Source: an uncultured Alistipes sp. (GTDB lineage: Bacteria; Bacteroidota; Bacteroidia; Bacteroidales; Rikenellaceae). Taken from it: a DNA stretch of 64,000 nt. A program made the translations under genes and the position numbers. Location: contig CALVCS010000008.1 in assembly GCA_944326035.1 (NCBI GenBank), positions 1 to 64,000 of the forward strand, written 5' to 3'. The stretch's first letter is position 1; every line of letters starts with the position of its first letter. Below are positions 1 through 8,930 of this stretch, piece after piece. The notes beneath the pieces were generated by a model that was not told the DNA's origin, did not search any database, and saw nothing but the letters and a program-made list of their open reading frames with translations.

Positions 1-2
1 CC

Positions 3-1532
3 CTGGCCGAAGCCATCGTCGGCGCCGACGTATTCTTAGGCCTCTCCGTAGCCGACGTCCTGACCCAGGATATGGTCCGCACCATGGCCTCCGACCCCAT
101 CGTCTTCGCTCTGGCCAATCCCAATCCCGAAATCAGTTATGAAAACGCCATGGCTTCGCGTCCCGACATCATCTTCGCTACGGGCCGCTCGGACTACCCC
201 AACCAGGTGAACAACGTGCTGGGATTCCCCTACATCTTCCGGGGGGCATTGGATGTCCGTGCCACGAAGATCAACGAAGCGATGAAGATCGCCGCCGTCC
301 ATGCCCTGGCCGAACTGACCAAAGAACCGGTACCCGACATGGTCGCCGCAGCCTACAACGACCCGGACATCTCGTTCGGACGCGAATACCTGATTCCCAA
401 GGCCCTCGACCCGCGGCTCATCTCGCGCATTTCGGTCGCCGTGGCGAAAGCCGCCATCGAATCGGGCGTCGCCCGCCACAAGATCACCGACTGGGAAGCC
501 TACAGCCATCAGCTGGAAGGCCGGATGGGACGCGACGACAAACTGATGCGTTCGATCCGTACCATGGCTCTTACGTCCACGCCTCGGCGGATCGCCTTCA
601 GCGAAGGGGACAGTCTCAGCAGCCTGAAAGCCGCCCTGCACCTGCTGACCGACAACATTGCCACGCCGATTCTGATCGGCAGCGCTGCCAAGATCGACGC
701 TCTGTTGGCGGAACATCACATGGCGATCGACCATCGCTATATCGTAGACTTCCGCAGCGACGCCGAAAAAGAACGCCGCGCCCGGTATGCCGAACTGCTG
801 TACAGCAAAATGAGCCGCCAGGGGATCAGTCACGAAGAGGCGCTCAAATATATGCTCAAACGCGACTGGTTCACCCTGATGATGGTGGCCTCGGGCGATG
901 CCGACACCACGCTGCTGGGTTACGACCACAACTATACCGAGGCGTTGGGTCCGGTCCGTCAGTTGTTTGCCACGGGACAGGACGACCTGCTGGCCGCCAT
1001 GCGGATTGTCACCACCAAACATGGGCCAATGTTCTTTGCCGACACAGCCGTCAACGCCACTCCCGGCGCCGAAGAGCTGGCACAAATCGCCCTGATGGCC
1101 GCCCGCACCGTACGCAGTTTCGGGATCGAACCGGTCATTGCCATGCTCTCCTACTCGAATTTCGGGACCGATAAGGCTTCGATGGCCAAGAAAGTGAGCC
1201 GAGCCGTCCAGATTCTGCAAACCGAATACCCCGATCTGTTGGTCGAAGGCGAAATGAAAGCCGACGTGGCCCTCGACCCGCAGACTCGCGCCAAACGGTT
1301 CCCCTTCAACAAGCTGGGAGATCGTGAAGTGAATACGTTCATTTTCCCGAACCTGGCTGCAGCCAATATCTCCTATAAATTGGTTGAAATGTTGGGTGGT
1401 GCCGAAGTCAACGGCCCGATCCTGATGGGCCTCACCAAAGCCAATGTCCATCTGGTTCCGGAAAACGCCAGCTCCCGTACCTTGATCAACCTGAGTATGA
1501 TCGCCATCGCTGAAACCCTCTACAACAAATAG
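3..1532 (+). CDS. maeB: NADP-dependent malic enzyme with C-terminal phosphotransacetylase-like domain (5' end outside window)
   Basis: The frame is open from the first base, so the start lies upstream. The first residues include GADVFLGLS, typical of the malic enzyme nucleotide-binding domain, followed by the end of that domain (ALANPNPE, ATGRSDYPNQ). From about visible residue 190 the protein becomes a phosphate acetyl/butyryltransferase-like domain (IAFSEGDS, FADTAVN, VEGEMKADVA, FPNLAAANISYK). This is the MaeB architecture, in which malate is oxidatively decarboxylated to pyruvate while the PTA-like domain usually acts as an acetyl-CoA-responsive regulatory unit rather than as an enzyme. 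A stem-loop follows the stop codon, so this is the end of its transcript. The family call is confident; the regulatory role is inferred from the family. Confidence 0.93.
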   Translation: MAEAIVGADVFLGLSVADVLTQDMVRTMASDPIVFALANPNPEISYENAMASRPDIIFATGRSDYPNQVNNVLGFPYIFRGALDVRATKINEAMKIAAVHALAELTKEPVPDMVAAAYNDPDISFGREYLIPKALDPRLISRISVAVAKAAIESGVARHKITDWEAYSHQLEGRMGRDDKLMRSIRTMALTSTPRRIAFSEGDSLSSLKAALHLLTDNIATPILIGSAAKIDALLAEHHMAIDHRYIVDFRSDAEKERRARYAELLYSKMSRQGISHEEALKYMLKRDWFTLMMVASGDADTTLLGYDHNYTEALGPVRQLFATGQDDLLAAMRIVTTKHGPMFFADTAVNATPGAEELAQIALMAARTVRSFGIEPVIAMLSYSNFGTDKASMAKKVSRAVQILQTEYPDLLVEGEMKADVALDPQTRAKRFPFNKLGDREVNTFIFPNLAAANISYKLVEMLGGAEVNGPILMGLTKANVHLVPENASSRTLINLSMIAIAETLYNK

Positions 1533-1573
1533 TCCGTGGCAGCGGGTCTGCCCGGACGATTCCCTCTTCTTTG

Positions 1574-1621
1574 CCGGCCCGGCACGCTTTATCTGAGCGT
1601 GTCGGGTCGGTCTTTTCTTTT
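1574..1621 (+). terminator. Rho-independent terminator after maeB
   Basis: A 15-bp stem (1574-1588 with 1596-1610, some G-T pairs) with a 7-base loop is followed by a T-rich tail. Confidence 0.75.
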
Positions 1622-1694
1622 GCATTCTCTTTCGCTTTCCCCGGCCGATCCGTTTTCTCTGGCCGAAAAAGCATCATCTTCTCTCCTCTTTTTT

Positions 1695-1702
1695 TATCTT
1701 TG
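1695..1702 (+). promoter_or_regulatory. Bacteroidota -7 box for the GH2 gene
   Basis: TATCTTTG matches TAnnTTTG. It lies 14 bases before ATG 1716 and 26 before ATG 1728. It therefore rules out the in-frame starts upstream. No clear -33 TTTG is present. Confidence 0.6.
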
Positions 1703-1727
1703 CCCAAGAGAACCAATGCCTCATCCT

Positions 1728-3587
1728 ATGAAAAAGATATTGTTCCTGTTCGTCGGTTGGCTGACCTGGGGGCCTCTGTTTGCCCAGTCTCCGCAACTCG
1801 ATCCCCTGCAAGACCCCGAAGTCATGGCCGTCGGAACCGACGAAACCCGCTACCCGCTGCTGCCTTACAACAACATGGAGCTGGCCTTGAAAGGGGACAT
1901 CGCCTCGTCGACCTACCTCCAATGGCTCAACGGCACGTGGAAGGTCAAACTGTTCCCGACGCCGACCCAAATCGACACCACCCTGACAGCGATCGATGCC
2001 GACCTGAGCGGCTGGGGAACAACTCCGGTCCCCACACGCCGCAATGACGATGCCTGGGGAGCCATCTACCGGACCGAGTTTAAAATGCCGTTCGCCTGGA
2101 TCGATCGGGAGGTATTTGTACACGTCGGCCCGGTCAACCGTGCCTACTACGTCTTTGTCAACGGACGACAGGCCGGCTACTTCGAAAACAGCCAGTCGGC
2201 CGCCGAATTCAACCTGACCAAACTGGTCAAAGAGGGGAAAAATCACCTGTCGATCATCGCCTACGCCGACCCGGCCTCCACCCTGTTGGAAAACCAATCG
2301 CAGGCCCGAGGCACCGGTATCACCGGCGACGTATACATCTTCTCCCAACCCAAAGTCCGTATGCGCGATTATGTGATCGACACCCGATTCGCGCCGGACG
2401 GCACCAGCGGGCTGTTCAACCTGGGGGTGATCGTCAAATCCCATCTGTTGAACCCCAAACAGGTCACCGTCTACTACGATCTGTACGCCCCGGACAGCAC
2501 CAAAGTCTCGTCCGGAAAACGCGACGCCCGGTTCGACATGCGTCGTGAAGATACGGTCCGCTTTTTCGCCAACATCCCCAACATCGACTCCTGGAGTCAC
2601 GAAAGTCCCAAGCTCTATACCGTCGCCCTGCGGCTCCAACACGAAGGCCGATTCACCGAATATACCGCCTTTAAGATCGGTTTTCGCGAAGTGGCCTATG
2701 ACGACAAGGGAATCACAATTAACGGTCGGCCCCTGCAGATCCGGGCGATCGACTACACTTGTCCCCCCGACGAGTCGACCCTGCGACAAGAGCTGGCCCA
2801 ATTACGTCGCTTGGGGGTCAATCTGCTGCGGGTCAACAACTACCCCCAACACAAAATCTTCTACGACCTGTGCGATCAGTACGGTTTTTATGTCTGCGAC
2901 CAGGCCAATCTGGACAGTCGTCTGAGCGGAGAGGAGCTCAAAATCGGCGGCACACCGGCCAATGACACCTTATGGGCCCGTGCCTATATCGACCGGGTCT
3001 GCGACATGTACTACGCTTCGAAAAACCATCCTTCGGTCATTATGTTCTCGCTGGGAGGCCAAGCCGGCCAAGGGTACAACACCTATGAGGCCTACCTGAA
3101 GCTGAAGTCCTTAGAGTCCGACCGACCGATCATCTATCAGGCGGCCGGGGCCCAATGGAACACCGATATGGTCGTCGGGAACCCCGCAGATCGGAACGCC
3201 TCCGACCCGCGTTATGCTCTCCATTTCGGCACCCCCGAAGAGTGGCGCGCCACCCCGGTTCTCCCGGCCGAAGCCCGTTTCAGCGAAAGCACCCGCCCGG
3301 ATGGCGCCATTTTACGGAATGGCTATCAGATCACCAATCTGAGCAACTTCCGCATCGGATATACCGTTCTATCCGGTAAAAAGATCGTCAAAGAGGGGAC
3401 AATTCCGGTGGCCGTCGCCCCCCAAAGCAGTCAAGAGATTCGCGCCTCACTGGAGGGGCTCAAACCGGGCAAATACACCCTCAACCTCTATGTCTGCCAC
3501 AAAGACGATGTCCCCTGGGCCCATAAAGGCGAACGGCTGGCCGAAATCACCCGTCAACTGGTGATTCCCAAAGCCCCCAAACATTGA
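1728..3587 (+). CDS. Secreted glycoside hydrolase family 2-like protein, catalytically degenerate
   Basis: About 619 residues when started at ATG 1728, which gives a clean signal peptide (MKKILFLFVGWLTWGPLFAQ). ATG 1716 is an alternative; the open frame back to 1536 precedes the promoter at 1695. In order: an N-terminal jelly-roll sugar-binding domain (WLNGTWKVKLF, FVNGRQAGYF), an immunoglobulin-like domain, a TIM-barrel part (INGRPLQIRAIDY, RVNNYPQHKIFYDLCDQYG, NHPSVIMFSLG), and a C-terminal beta domain. In active beta-galactosidases the barrel reads SLGNE, with Glu as acid/base. Here residues 441-446 read SLGGQA, so Asn-Glu has become Gly444-Gln445. The segment that normally carries the nucleophile (CEYAHAMGNS) is missing, since the chain runs from RPIIYQ almost directly into the C-terminal domain. 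It is probably a carbohydrate-binding or regulatory pseudoenzyme. The gene is monocistronic. Confidence 0.85.
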   Translation: MKKILFLFVGWLTWGPLFAQSPQLDPLQDPEVMAVGTDETRYPLLPYNNMELALKGDIASSTYLQWLNGTWKVKLFPTPTQIDTTLTAIDADLSGWGTTPVPTRRNDDAWGAIYRTEFKMPFAWIDREVFVHVGPVNRAYYVFVNGRQAGYFENSQSAAEFNLTKLVKEGKNHLSIIAYADPASTLLENQSQARGTGITGDVYIFSQPKVRMRDYVIDTRFAPDGTSGLFNLGVIVKSHLLNPKQVTVYYDLYAPDSTKVSSGKRDARFDMRREDTVRFFANIPNIDSWSHESPKLYTVALRLQHEGRFTEYTAFKIGFREVAYDDKGITINGRPLQIRAIDYTCPPDESTLRQELAQLRRLGVNLLRVNNYPQHKIFYDLCDQYGFYVCDQANLDSRLSGEELKIGGTPANDTLWARAYIDRVCDMYYASKNHPSVIMFSLGGQAGQGYNTYEAYLKLKSLESDRPIIYQAAGAQWNTDMVVGNPADRNASDPRYALHFGTPEEWRATPVLPAEARFSESTRPDGAILRNGYQITNLSNFRIGYTVLSGKKIVKEGTIPVAVAPQSSQEIRASLEGLKPGKYTLNLYVCHKDDVPWAHKGERLAEITRQLVIPKAPKH

Positions 3588-3604
3588 ATTCCCTCCACCA
3601 CAAC

Positions 3605-3638
3605 AAAAGGGAGAACTCGTTGAGTTCTCCCTTTTTGT
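3605..3638 (+). terminator. Rho-independent terminator after the GH2 gene
   Basis: A perfect 14-bp stem (3605-3618 with 3622-3635), 3-base loop and T-run. The gene beyond it ends in the opposite orientation, and the flanking A-run suggests it may work both ways. Confidence 0.85.
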
Positions 3639-3708
3639 TTTTCTCTCCTTGGGGTTTCACTGGCGGAGCTTGCACCTCCTTGCCCATACCCGCGGCGCCC
3701 CGGATTCT

Positions 3709-4809
3709 CTATTTCGGTGCCTTCTTGTAGAGATAGATGGCGATGAGTGAATACAACACATTGGGCATCCAGACCGACAATACCGGCGGCAACATCCCGC
3801 TCTTGGCAAATTCATCGGCGAACCGGCTAAACAAAATAAACGAGAAACAGAGCACAATCCCAACCCCGATATGGAGCCCGGTTCCCCCCCGCACTTTTCG
3901 GGAAGAGAGCGACACCCCGATCACCGTCAGAATAAACGTCGATATCGGAAACGAGAAGCGATTCTGGCGTTCCACCTCGAAGCGGGCGATCATATCCGAT
4001 CCTTTGGCCCGCTGTTGTTCGATAAAACGGTTCAGCCGGCCGATCCGCATGGTTTTCACCAGCTCTTCCACCTTCCCCAACTCTGTCGTTTCCAGGTTGA
4101 TCAACGTATCCAACGGTTGTGAATCGTCGAAATGTTCCACCTCCCCGTCAAACGTCCGATGGATACTTTTCGGCGCACTCCAACGGCGCGTTACCGGATT
4201 ATAAGTCACATTGGCGGCCTCCAACGAGGATACGATCGCCCCATTCTGATAGGTTTCCAGCACGAAATAACTGGCCTGATTGTTATTCCCCGTAAAATTG
4301 CGAATGTAGACAAAGGTGCCCGGTTCGATCTGCCGATAAATATGCGGATCATACTTCATGTTGCTCATCCGCTTGATATACTGCATTTCGAAATCGAGTC
4401 GGCGGGAATTGGCTCCCGGAATCACATACAGATTCAACACCAGACTCAGCGTCGTAATGGCCAACGCACTCACAAAATAGGGCCACATCAAACGCCGAAA
4501 ACTCACCCCACTGGACAAGATGGCAATGATTTCGGTATTATAGGCCATCTTGGAGGTGAAGAAAATCACCGCAATAAAGGTGAACAGCCCACTGAACTGA
4601 TTGATGAAAAAGGGAATGAAATTGAGGTAATACTGAAACGCAATCGCCGACAACGGCGCCTTCATTTCAATAAAATCGTCGATTTTTTCCACGGCATCGA
4701 AAATCACCACAATAATGATAATCAACGCAATGGCAAAGAAATAGGTACCCAGAAACTTGCGGATGATATAGCGGTCGATGATCTTCAGACCCGGGAACTT
4801 GATTTTCAT
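3709..4809 (-). CDS. lptG: LptF/LptG-family permease (YjgP/YjgQ)
   Basis: 366 residues from ATG 4809, which overlaps the tgt stop as ATGA. An in-frame start further upstream lies inside tgt and is unlikely. The N-terminus has the family pattern (IIDRYIIRKFLGTYFF) and a first membrane helix. Two further helices follow near residues 50-110, then a large periplasmic beta domain around 125-260, and three helices at the C-terminus (FILTVIGVSLSS). Family members form the membrane part of the LptB2FG transporter that extracts lipopolysaccharide from the inner membrane. Bacteroidota permeases are hard to split into LptF and LptG by eye, so the symbol is tentative. It is co-transcribed with tgt. Confidence 0.85.
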   Translation of the reverse strand: MKIKFPGLKIIDRYIIRKFLGTYFFAIALIIIIVVIFDAVEKIDDFIEMKAPLSAIAFQYYLNFIPFFINQFSGLFTFIAVIFFTSKMAYNTEIIAILSSGVSFRRLMWPYFVSALAITTLSLVLNLYVIPGANSRRLDFEMQYIKRMSNMKYDPHIYRQIEPGTFVYIRNFTGNNNQASYFVLETYQNGAIVSSLEAANVTYNPVTRRWSAPKSIHRTFDGEVEHFDDSQPLDTLINLETTELGKVEELVKTMRIGRLNRFIEQQRAKGSDMIARFEVERQNRFSFPISTFILTVIGVSLSSRKVRGGTGLHIGVGIVLCFSFILFSRFADEFAKSGMLPPVLSVWMPNVLYSLIAIYLYKKAPK

Positions 4810-5936
4810 AACCGACGAGCTATTTTTTCGACCATCGCGGGCTTCCACGTCGCAAAGGTCCCGTCCAAAATATGTTTACGTGCCTCTCCGACCAGCCACA
4901 GATAAAAGGCCAGGTTATGCAAACTGGCAATCTGGGCGGCCAACATTTCGCCGGCAATCGTCAGATGCCGCAAATAGGCTTTCGTATAGGTGTAATCCAC
5001 AAAACTGCACCCGGCCGGATCCAAGGGCGAAAAATCATCCCGCCACTTCTGATTCCGGATATTGATCACCCCCTCGGAGGTGAATAACATGCCGTTCCGA
5101 CCGTTGCGGGTGGGCATAACACAATCGAACATGTCTACGCCCCGTTCGATCGCCTCCAACAGATTCACCGGAGTCCCCACCCCCATCAAATACCGCGGAC
5201 GATCCTGCGGCAAGATCCCGTTGACCAATTCGATCATCTCGTACATCACCGGCGCCGGTTCTCCCACGGCCAATCCGCCGATGGCATACCCTTCGGCCTC
5301 GAACTGCTGCACAAATTCGGCCGACCGACGGCGCAAATCGGGATAGGTACATCCCTGCACGATCGGGAACAACGACTGATGGTACCCATACTTCGGCTCC
5401 GTCGTCCGATAGCGCTGGAAACAACGCTCCAACCAACGACACGTCAGACTCAACGACTGTTCGGCATAACGATACTCGGCCGTTCCCGGCGGACATTCGT
5501 CGAACGCCATCATAATGTCGGCACCGATACTCCGCTGAATATCGATGACCTTCTCCGGCGTAAACAGATGTTTCGAACCGTCGATATGGGAGCTGAAACG
5601 ACAGCCTTCTTCGGTAATTTTGCGGCAAGCCGCCAGCGAAAAGACCTGAAATCCGCCGCTGTCGGTCAGGATCGGACGGTTCCAGCTACAGAAGCGGTGC
5701 AAACCACCAGCCTTTTCCAAGATATCGGTGCCGGGACGCAGATACAGATGATAGGTATTCCCCAGAACAATCCGGGCCCCCACATCCTCTTTCAGATCGC
5801 GATGGAAAACCCCTTTGACGCTTCCTACCGTTCCGACCGGCATAAAAATCGGAGTCGGAATATCGCCATGATCGGTATGCATCACCCCGACCCGTGCGGC
5901 CGTCGAGGAATCGGTATGTAAGAGTTCGAATGTCAT
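4806..5936 (-). CDS. tgt: tRNA-guanine transglycosylase
   Basis: 376 residues from ATG 5936 (MTFELLHTDSSTAARVGVM); more upstream in-frame starts lack family similarity. It exchanges G34 for preQ1 in tRNAs with GUN anticodons in queuosine synthesis. The substrate and nucleophile motifs are present (DSGGFQVFSL, MAFDECPPG, MPTRNGRNG, GGLAVGEP). The usual C-terminal zinc site CxCxxC...H is not: at the aligned position the protein reads DPAGCSFVDYTYTKAYL, keeping only one out-of-register Cys, while the His of HNL remains. As far as I recall, other Bacteroidota Tgt proteins share this loss. It overlaps the downstream permease gene by 4 bases. The queuosine partner genes queA (38405) and queG (63686) are also in the window. 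Confidence 0.95.
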   Translation of the reverse strand: MTFELLHTDSSTAARVGVMHTDHGDIPTPIFMPVGTVGSVKGVFHRDLKEDVGARIVLGNTYHLYLRPGTDILEKAGGLHRFCSWNRPILTDSGGFQVFSLAACRKITEEGCRFSSHIDGSKHLFTPEKVIDIQRSIGADIMMAFDECPPGTAEYRYAEQSLSLTCRWLERCFQRYRTTEPKYGYHQSLFPIVQGCTYPDLRRRSAEFVQQFEAEGYAIGGLAVGEPAPVMYEMIELVNGILPQDRPRYLMGVGTPVNLLEAIERGVDMFDCVMPTRNGRNGMLFTSEGVINIRNQKWRDDFSPLDPAGCSFVDYTYTKAYLRHLTIAGEMLAAQIASLHNLAFYLWLVGEARKHILDGTFATWKPAMVEKIARRL

Positions 5937-6465
5937 CGTCGCAGGGAAATCAATAAGAGTGCGACGCAAAGGTAACGAAATTTCAGGATTCAACCGATGA
6001 TTCCAGGCTGAAGGACTTAGTTTTTCCGGCCTCTTTTCCTTTTCGAGGTTCCTCTTTCGGTCCCGCTCTTCAGCCCCAAGCCCATACAACGGAGAAACGA
6101 CCGCTCCCGACCCGTTTTATTGACAGCCCTTATCAAGACCGGGAAAGCCTATAATTCTCTACCTTGCCCTGCAGGGTGACCTCCAGTTTGGCTGCCCCAA
6201 GCTCCGAAACGGTCCTCTTTCGGTCGGGGGCTTCCCCTTTTCGCCCCAACACCCGAAATTTTCGAGCCACACGCGGCGGATAACAGACGCCGTCACTCCA
6301 CCCCCTCCCACAAGATCGGAGAATAAAAATCAAAAAAAACGAACATGAGGAGTTTTCCCGTCGTACGGATTTGTACGGGAGCCGGCCGGGATTCGTTCGG
6401 ATGCTTGGCGACCGATCTGTCAGCCGTCGAACGGTTGGCGATTCGAGCTACGGGTGGTTCGAACC
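5937..6465. other. Non-coding spacer upstream of tgt
   Basis: I see no convincing gene, RNA or repeat. The open frames here have no family features. A GGTTCGAACC palindrome at about 6457-6466 resembles a T-loop, but no tRNA can be folded around it. Confidence 0.4.
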
Positions 6466-6693
6466 TCAGCCCTCTGCCACCGAGAGCCCTTTGAACAACA
6501 ACTGTTGCGCCTTATCCAACGCAATGAGAGGTCTCTCGCCTCGTTCCAGAGCCGACAAATAGACCTGAGCCGCAAAATAACTCCGGACCGTCACGAATTT
6601 TTCAGGAAACATCACTCCCAGCTGATTTTCCAAAACATCCAGGAGCATCTGCTGAAAATAATTTCGATAATCTGCTTCTGTAAGAGTTTTCAT
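6466..6693 (-). CDS. Small hypothetical protein (75 aa)
   Basis: I do not recognise a family. The protein from ATG 6693 (MKTLTEADYRNYFQQMLLDV) is acidic to neutral, predicted mostly helical, with regular amphipathic spacing and no membrane segment. A purine-rich stretch (aaaaggaat) lies about 15-20 bases upstream. Composition resembles real coding sequence more than neighbouring open frames do, but the size and isolation keep confidence low. Confidence 0.45.
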   Translation of the reverse strand: MKTLTEADYRNYFQQMLLDVLENQLGVMFPEKFVTVRSYFAAQVYLSALERGERPLIALDKAQQLLFKGLSVAEG

Positions 6694-7341
6694 CACCGAC
6701 AAGACTATATTCCTTTTCGGGTGTTACGACCTAAACAGTGCTACGGTTCTTCTCCCAAAAAACATGCAAAAATGATGACATTTTTTAGATCGACCAAAGC
6801 TTCCCGATGAATCATACAAAAGGCCCAACATTAGCCTGATCTCATTTTACCAACTTGCAGTTCAGCCCCATAATTCCGCCGCTATGGACCGAGGGTCTGT
6901 GTTTAGCACCAATGGCGTGTCCAAATAGGATACGAAAAAAAAGAATTACGCGATGATTGCATCGTTTTGGCTCACGGATCCCGGTATCGCTTCTGTTGAA
7001 CGAGCAAGTGGGAGGGTATCGTCTCTGCGCTATCAGATCCAGGTCCTCCGCCTCCCTTTGTGCCGCCTCCAACAGAAAAGCCGAGCTCTATTTCAAAGAC
7101 ATTTCGACTTCCTCCCATCCAATCCATGTCGCCACCAGAGAAAATCGGACGATCCTCCAATCACCCCGAGGTCACCGCTTTTCTTCACCCCCTTCTCCGA
7201 CCTGAAGATCGATCTGGTAGAAAAAAGCCCTTGTGGGCAGCCGTCTACTCTTTCCCCCAAATAGGGGAAGCGCTCAACCCTCCCCCTCAACCTATCTGGC
7301 CTCCCAACAACCAACAAAAAGTTTCCCAACAAACAACAAAA
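6694..7341. other. Non-coding spacer left of the mobile element
   Basis: Overlapping open frames on both strands show no family features or consistent start signals. The right part is pyrimidine-rich on the + strand, like other spacers in this window. Nothing recognisable. Confidence 0.4.
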
Positions 7342-7373
7342 AAAGAGAGATCACGTTTTCATGATCTCTCTTT
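7342..7373 (-). terminator. Ancestral terminator of tRNA-Val, now displaced to the far side of the element
   Basis: A perfect 12-bp stem (7342-7353 with 7362-7373), 8-base loop, and a T-run in the minus direction. It sits immediately outside the left tRNA fragment, exactly where the tRNA-Val terminator would have been before integration. Confidence 0.75.
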
Positions 7374-7425
7374 CTGAGTGGGAGCACAGGGATTCGAACC
7401 CCGGACCCTCTGCTTGTAAGGCAGA
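7371..7425. repeat. Left attachment site (tRNA-Val 3' fragment)
   Basis: 55 bases identical to 20236-20290. 7379-7425 is the 3' part of the tRNA (acceptor 3' strand, T arm, variable loop, 3' part of the anticodon arm). It is a fragment, since the sequence diverges at 7426, just 5' of the anticodon stem. Confidence 0.95.
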
Positions 7426-7636
7426 ATCAGCCTACTTTTCTTTATTTTTCATCACTTTTATTTATTCCTACAAATAGCTGTTTATCAGTCATAAATATAT
7501 ATTTTTAATTCAATTCTATTTTTATATATTTCACATTATTTTTTATATTTGTGTCGAAATTGTGTACCGGAAAAATGACGCCACAATGCTATAAAAAGCG
7601 GATTTCATAAAGTCTGTGTATAAATAACGGCAAATT

Positions 7637-8866
7637 ATGAATTTTAACTACTCAAAAGACGGTATTACGGTAGCTGCAATCTTAGATACAACACACCAGA
7701 AAAAGACGGGAACATACCCGGTAAAAATTCGTGTAACCTATCGTAGAAAGCGACAATATTACCCAACAGGAAAAGACTTGACCCCGGAACAATGGGCGAC
7801 AATGCCGACAGCCCGTAACAGGGAATTACGAGCCATCCGGGAAAGCATTGCAAACAGCTTCGATATTATCCGGCAAAACGTCGACGAACTCGCATTCGCT
7901 GCCGGATTCTCTTTCGATGCACTTGACAGCCGACTAAAGGCTGGGTTTACCGACACATTAAATACCGCATTTCAGGCAAAAATCAACGATTTACGGACAA
8001 ATTCCCGCCCTGGGAATATGCTGGTATATGACAACGTGCTAAAAGGAATAGAACGTTTCAGGGGAGCTAAAATCCCCTTTGACGCTATAACCGTCGATTG
8101 GCTGAGGAAGTACGAAAAATTCTTGATAGAGGAGGAAAAAACCGCCTCGACGATCAGTATCCATTTTCGAACAATTCGGGCCATACTGAACGATGCCCGA
8201 CGTGCCGGAATTATCAAAGATTCGCAGTACCCGTTCGGGAAAGGCCGGTTTGAAATACAGGCCGGAGAGGGGCGCAAAATGGCCCTTACATTGGAGCAAA
8301 TAGGACGCATAGCCCGTTACGAGGATGGGAGCCAGGCAACGGCAAAATACCGGGATTATTGGCTGTTTCTGTATCTATGCAACGGAATCAATATGGCAGA
8401 CTTTGTAAAGTTGAGGTATCGGGATATTGTAAACGGTGAAATCTGCTTCGTCCGCCAAAAGACAGAGCACACCACAAAGACCCGAAAGGAAATACGGGTC
8501 GTTATCTCGGAACCTATGCAGGCTATAATTAATCGATGGGGAAATAAAGACCGGCAACCGGATAGCTTCATTTTCCCGGTTCTCTCAGGCACGGAAACAG
8601 CGTTGGAACAAAAGCACAAAACACAGTACCTGACCCGGGCAATAAATCGGCGTATGGCCGCTATCGGCAAAGCATTAGGGATTGAGCACATTTCAACCTA
8701 CACCGCACGGCATTCGTTCGCAACCGTACTAAAGCGATCGGGGGCCAATATAGCCTACATTTCCGAAAGCTTGGGCCACCAGGACCTAAAAACAACGGAG
8801 AATTACCTCGCCTCTTTCGAGAGAGAAGAACGGGAAAAGAATGCGGAACTACTAACGAAATTTTAG
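7637..8866 (+). CDS. int: Tyrosine recombinase / integrase
   Basis: 409 residues with an N-terminal arm-binding domain (GTYPVKIRVTYRRKRQYYP), a SAM-like core-binding domain (about 110-200) and a catalytic domain. Catalytic residues visible: the RHSFAT arginine (about R358), GH (H381) and the tyrosine nucleophile in ENYL (about Y390), plus the beta-hairpin lysine in RQKTE. The first conserved arginine region reads CNGINMADFVKLR, with Asn where many integrases have Arg. I recall the same in other Bacteroidota integrases, and IntDOT also lacks this Arg. Located 210 bases inside the left att repeat, it should drive integration and excision at tRNA-Val. The ATG at 7637 follows an AT-rich leader. 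Confidence 0.95.
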   Translation: MNFNYSKDGITVAAILDTTHQKKTGTYPVKIRVTYRRKRQYYPTGKDLTPEQWATMPTARNRELRAIRESIANSFDIIRQNVDELAFAAGFSFDALDSRLKAGFTDTLNTAFQAKINDLRTNSRPGNMLVYDNVLKGIERFRGAKIPFDAITVDWLRKYEKFLIEEEKTASTISIHFRTIRAILNDARRAGIIKDSQYPFGKGRFEIQAGEGRKMALTLEQIGRIARYEDGSQATAKYRDYWLFLYLCNGINMADFVKLRYRDIVNGEICFVRQKTEHTTKTRKEIRVVISEPMQAIINRWGNKDRQPDSFIFPVLSGTETALEQKHKTQYLTRAINRRMAAIGKALGIEHISTYTARHSFATVLKRSGANIAYISESLGHQDLKTTENYLASFEREEREKNAELLTKF

Positions 8867-8893
8867 ACAAATTCCGTATTGCAAGAAAAATTA

Positions 8894-8920
8894 AAGGGGC
8901 CTCTATTTTGGAGACCCCTT
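8894..8920. terminator. Bidirectional terminator between integrase and phosphatase genes
   Basis: Stem 8894-8903 with 8911-8920, one C-A mismatch, 7-base loop. It lies between convergent genes with A/T runs on both sides. Confidence 0.65.
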
Positions 8921-8930
8921 GTAATTTATA

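Noticed and set aside
36..1625. Long antisense open frame opposite the malic enzyme gene
   Set aside because: GC-rich codon mirror of a clear protein-coding gene; the translation is His/Gly/Val-rich with no family features. The same applies to antisense frames at 1674-2801, 20621-22054, 26329-27585, 27598-28830, 30548-31390, 38435-39502, 54005-54997 and 56310-57602.
1536..1727. Upstream extension of the GH2 gene
   Set aside because: It precedes the -7 box at 1695-1702, spans the maeB terminator, and would hide the signal peptide.
6440..6480. T-loop-like GGTTCGAACC, possible tRNA
   Set aside because: No acceptor stem, D arm or anticodon arm can be placed on either strand.
7379..7425. Second tRNA-Val gene
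   Set aside because: Only the 3' part is present; the sequence diverges just 5' of the anticodon stem, so it is an attachment-site fragment.
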